Shown here: piece by piece, positions 4,697 to 5,170 of the stretch
How positions within the stretch are numbered: the stretch's first letter is position 1
How the letters are laid out: each line of letters begins with the position of its first letter
Assembly: GCA_964396535.1 (NCBI GenBank)
Contig: CAYNFT010000121.1
Coordinates: forward strand, 1 to 5,170
DNA: 5,170 nucleotides
Origin: CAYNFT01 sp964396535
GTDB lineage: Bacteria; Chloroflexota; Dehalococcoidia; Dehalococcoidales; UBA2162
Reading direction: 5' to 3'
Program-made: the position numbers and the translations under genes
The notes under the pieces: generated by a model
What the model was told of the DNA's origin: nothing
What the model saw: the letters and a program-made list of their open reading frames with translations, nothing else
The model's database searches: none

Positions 4697-5170
4697 TTAT
4701 AATTCTAATGTTAATTTGCTTTCTTCGTCCGAAAGTCTTTTTATGTTGAAACCAAGTTTTTTAGCTAGACCGATCATTTTCCAGTTATCATTTAAAGCAA
4801 TACCGTAGATACTTCTAAGCCCTTTCTCCTGGCCAATACCTATCAGCACATCGCAGAGTTTCAGCCCAAGACCATTATTCTGGAAGTCATCAGCCACTAA
4901 TATAGCAAATTCTCCAGTCTGACCGTGCTCCACTATCAGTCTGCCTACTCCGACATTTCTTCTACGTCCATTTGCAGTATACTCAGCAATAATAGCCATC
5001 TCACGGTCATAGTCGATATTACAAAATCTACTCAACATCTCATGGGTGATATCCTTAATAGTGTAGAAGAACCTGAATCTGGATGACTCGGGAGATAGAT
5101 TGGCGATAAGTTCCCTTTCCATCGGCTCATCTTCCGGGCGGATAGGTCTTAAAACCACGTTTCTGCCATC
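4697..5170 (-). CDS. GNAT-family N-acetyltransferase domain, 5'-truncated; likely C-terminus of a larger protein
   Basis: An acyl-CoA-dependent acyltransferase domain. Numbering from the GTG codon at 5158: RPIRPEDEP at 4-12, SRFRFF at 26-31, IDYDREMA at 48-55, the acetyl-CoA loop Q93-N-N-G-L-G98, and a final AKKLGF at 132-137 before a beta-strand tail. The GTG is not a convincing start: the frame stays open to the window edge and the preceding codons read DGRN, giving 'DGRNVVLRPIRPEDEP'. This phrase is typical of the GNAT domain fused behind ADP-forming acyl-CoA synthetase modules (Pat/Acs-type lysine acetyltransferases) and of stand-alone relatives. The gene therefore begins right of the window, with 157 codons visible. 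In fused relatives the domain acetylates lysines of metabolic enzymes such as acetyl-CoA synthetase; that role is inference here. It converges on MR2 across 347 bp, and no clear terminator follows its stop. Confidence 0.88.
   Translation of the reverse strand, partial: DGRNVVLRPIRPEDEPMERELIANLSPESSRFRFFYTIKDITHEMLSRFCNIDYDREMAIIAEYTANGRRRNVGVGRLIVEHGQTGEFAILVADDFQNNGLGLKLCDVLIGIGQEKGLRSIYGIALNDNWKMIGLAKKLGFNIKRLSDEESKLTLEL

Overview
The window looks like ordinary bacterial chromosome. It has Shine-Dalgarno sites of the AAGGAG/GGAGG type, ATG starts, moderate base composition and no introns. I see no rRNA, complete tRNA, CRISPR array, insertion sequence or phage gene. The lineage cannot be fixed from sequence reading. 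Enolase-superfamily sugar-acid enzymes beside an SDR dehydrogenase, a DUF2812 protein and a GNAT domain would suit an environmental Firmicutes-like or Chloroflexi-like genome, but that is a guess.

Layout. (a) 3-497 (+): 3' part of a DUF2812 membrane protein whose reading frame runs off the left edge. (b) 498-672: a short convergent gap with one weak terminator-like hairpin. (c) 673-1842 (-): a 389-residue mandelate racemase/muconate lactonizing enzyme (MR/MLE) family member, here MR1. (d) 1843-2317: a 475-bp divergent control region. It has a candidate promoter for each direction, a palindrome inside the leftward promoter, and a long rightward leader with several inverted repeats. (e) 2318-3082 (+): a 254-residue SDR oxidoreductase. 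(f) 3083-3263: a spacer with a nested inverted repeat. (g) 3264-4349 (+): a second, divergent MR/MLE member of 361 residues, here MR2. (h) 4350-4696: a gap with a possible frameshifted gene remnant and a 12-bp palindrome. (i) 4697-5170 (-): a GNAT acetyltransferase domain whose frame is open to the right edge, so probably the C-terminal end of a longer protein.

How the genes may work together. The centre (c-g) reads as a small catabolic module: two acid-sugar dehydratase-like or epimerase-like enolase-superfamily enzymes around an NAD(H)-type SDR. Such sets usually oxidise a sugar or polyol and dehydrate the aldonate to a 2-keto-3-deoxy acid. Both MR proteins keep the three metal ligands and the Asp-His dyad, and both carry Lys-X-His where mandelate racemase has Lys-X-Lys. 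They differ at the third-strand and fifth-strand positions, so they probably act on different substrates or steps. No transporter, regulator, kinase or aldolase is visible, so no substrate can be named. The flanking DUF2812 and GNAT genes converge on the module and are probably unrelated to it.

I found no clear evidence of a wholly new system. The most useful points are the active-site split between the two MR enzymes, the structured leader before the SDR (one hairpin resembles a tRNA acceptor/T-arm minihelix), the corrected starts and truncations, and the possible remnant at 4405-4607.
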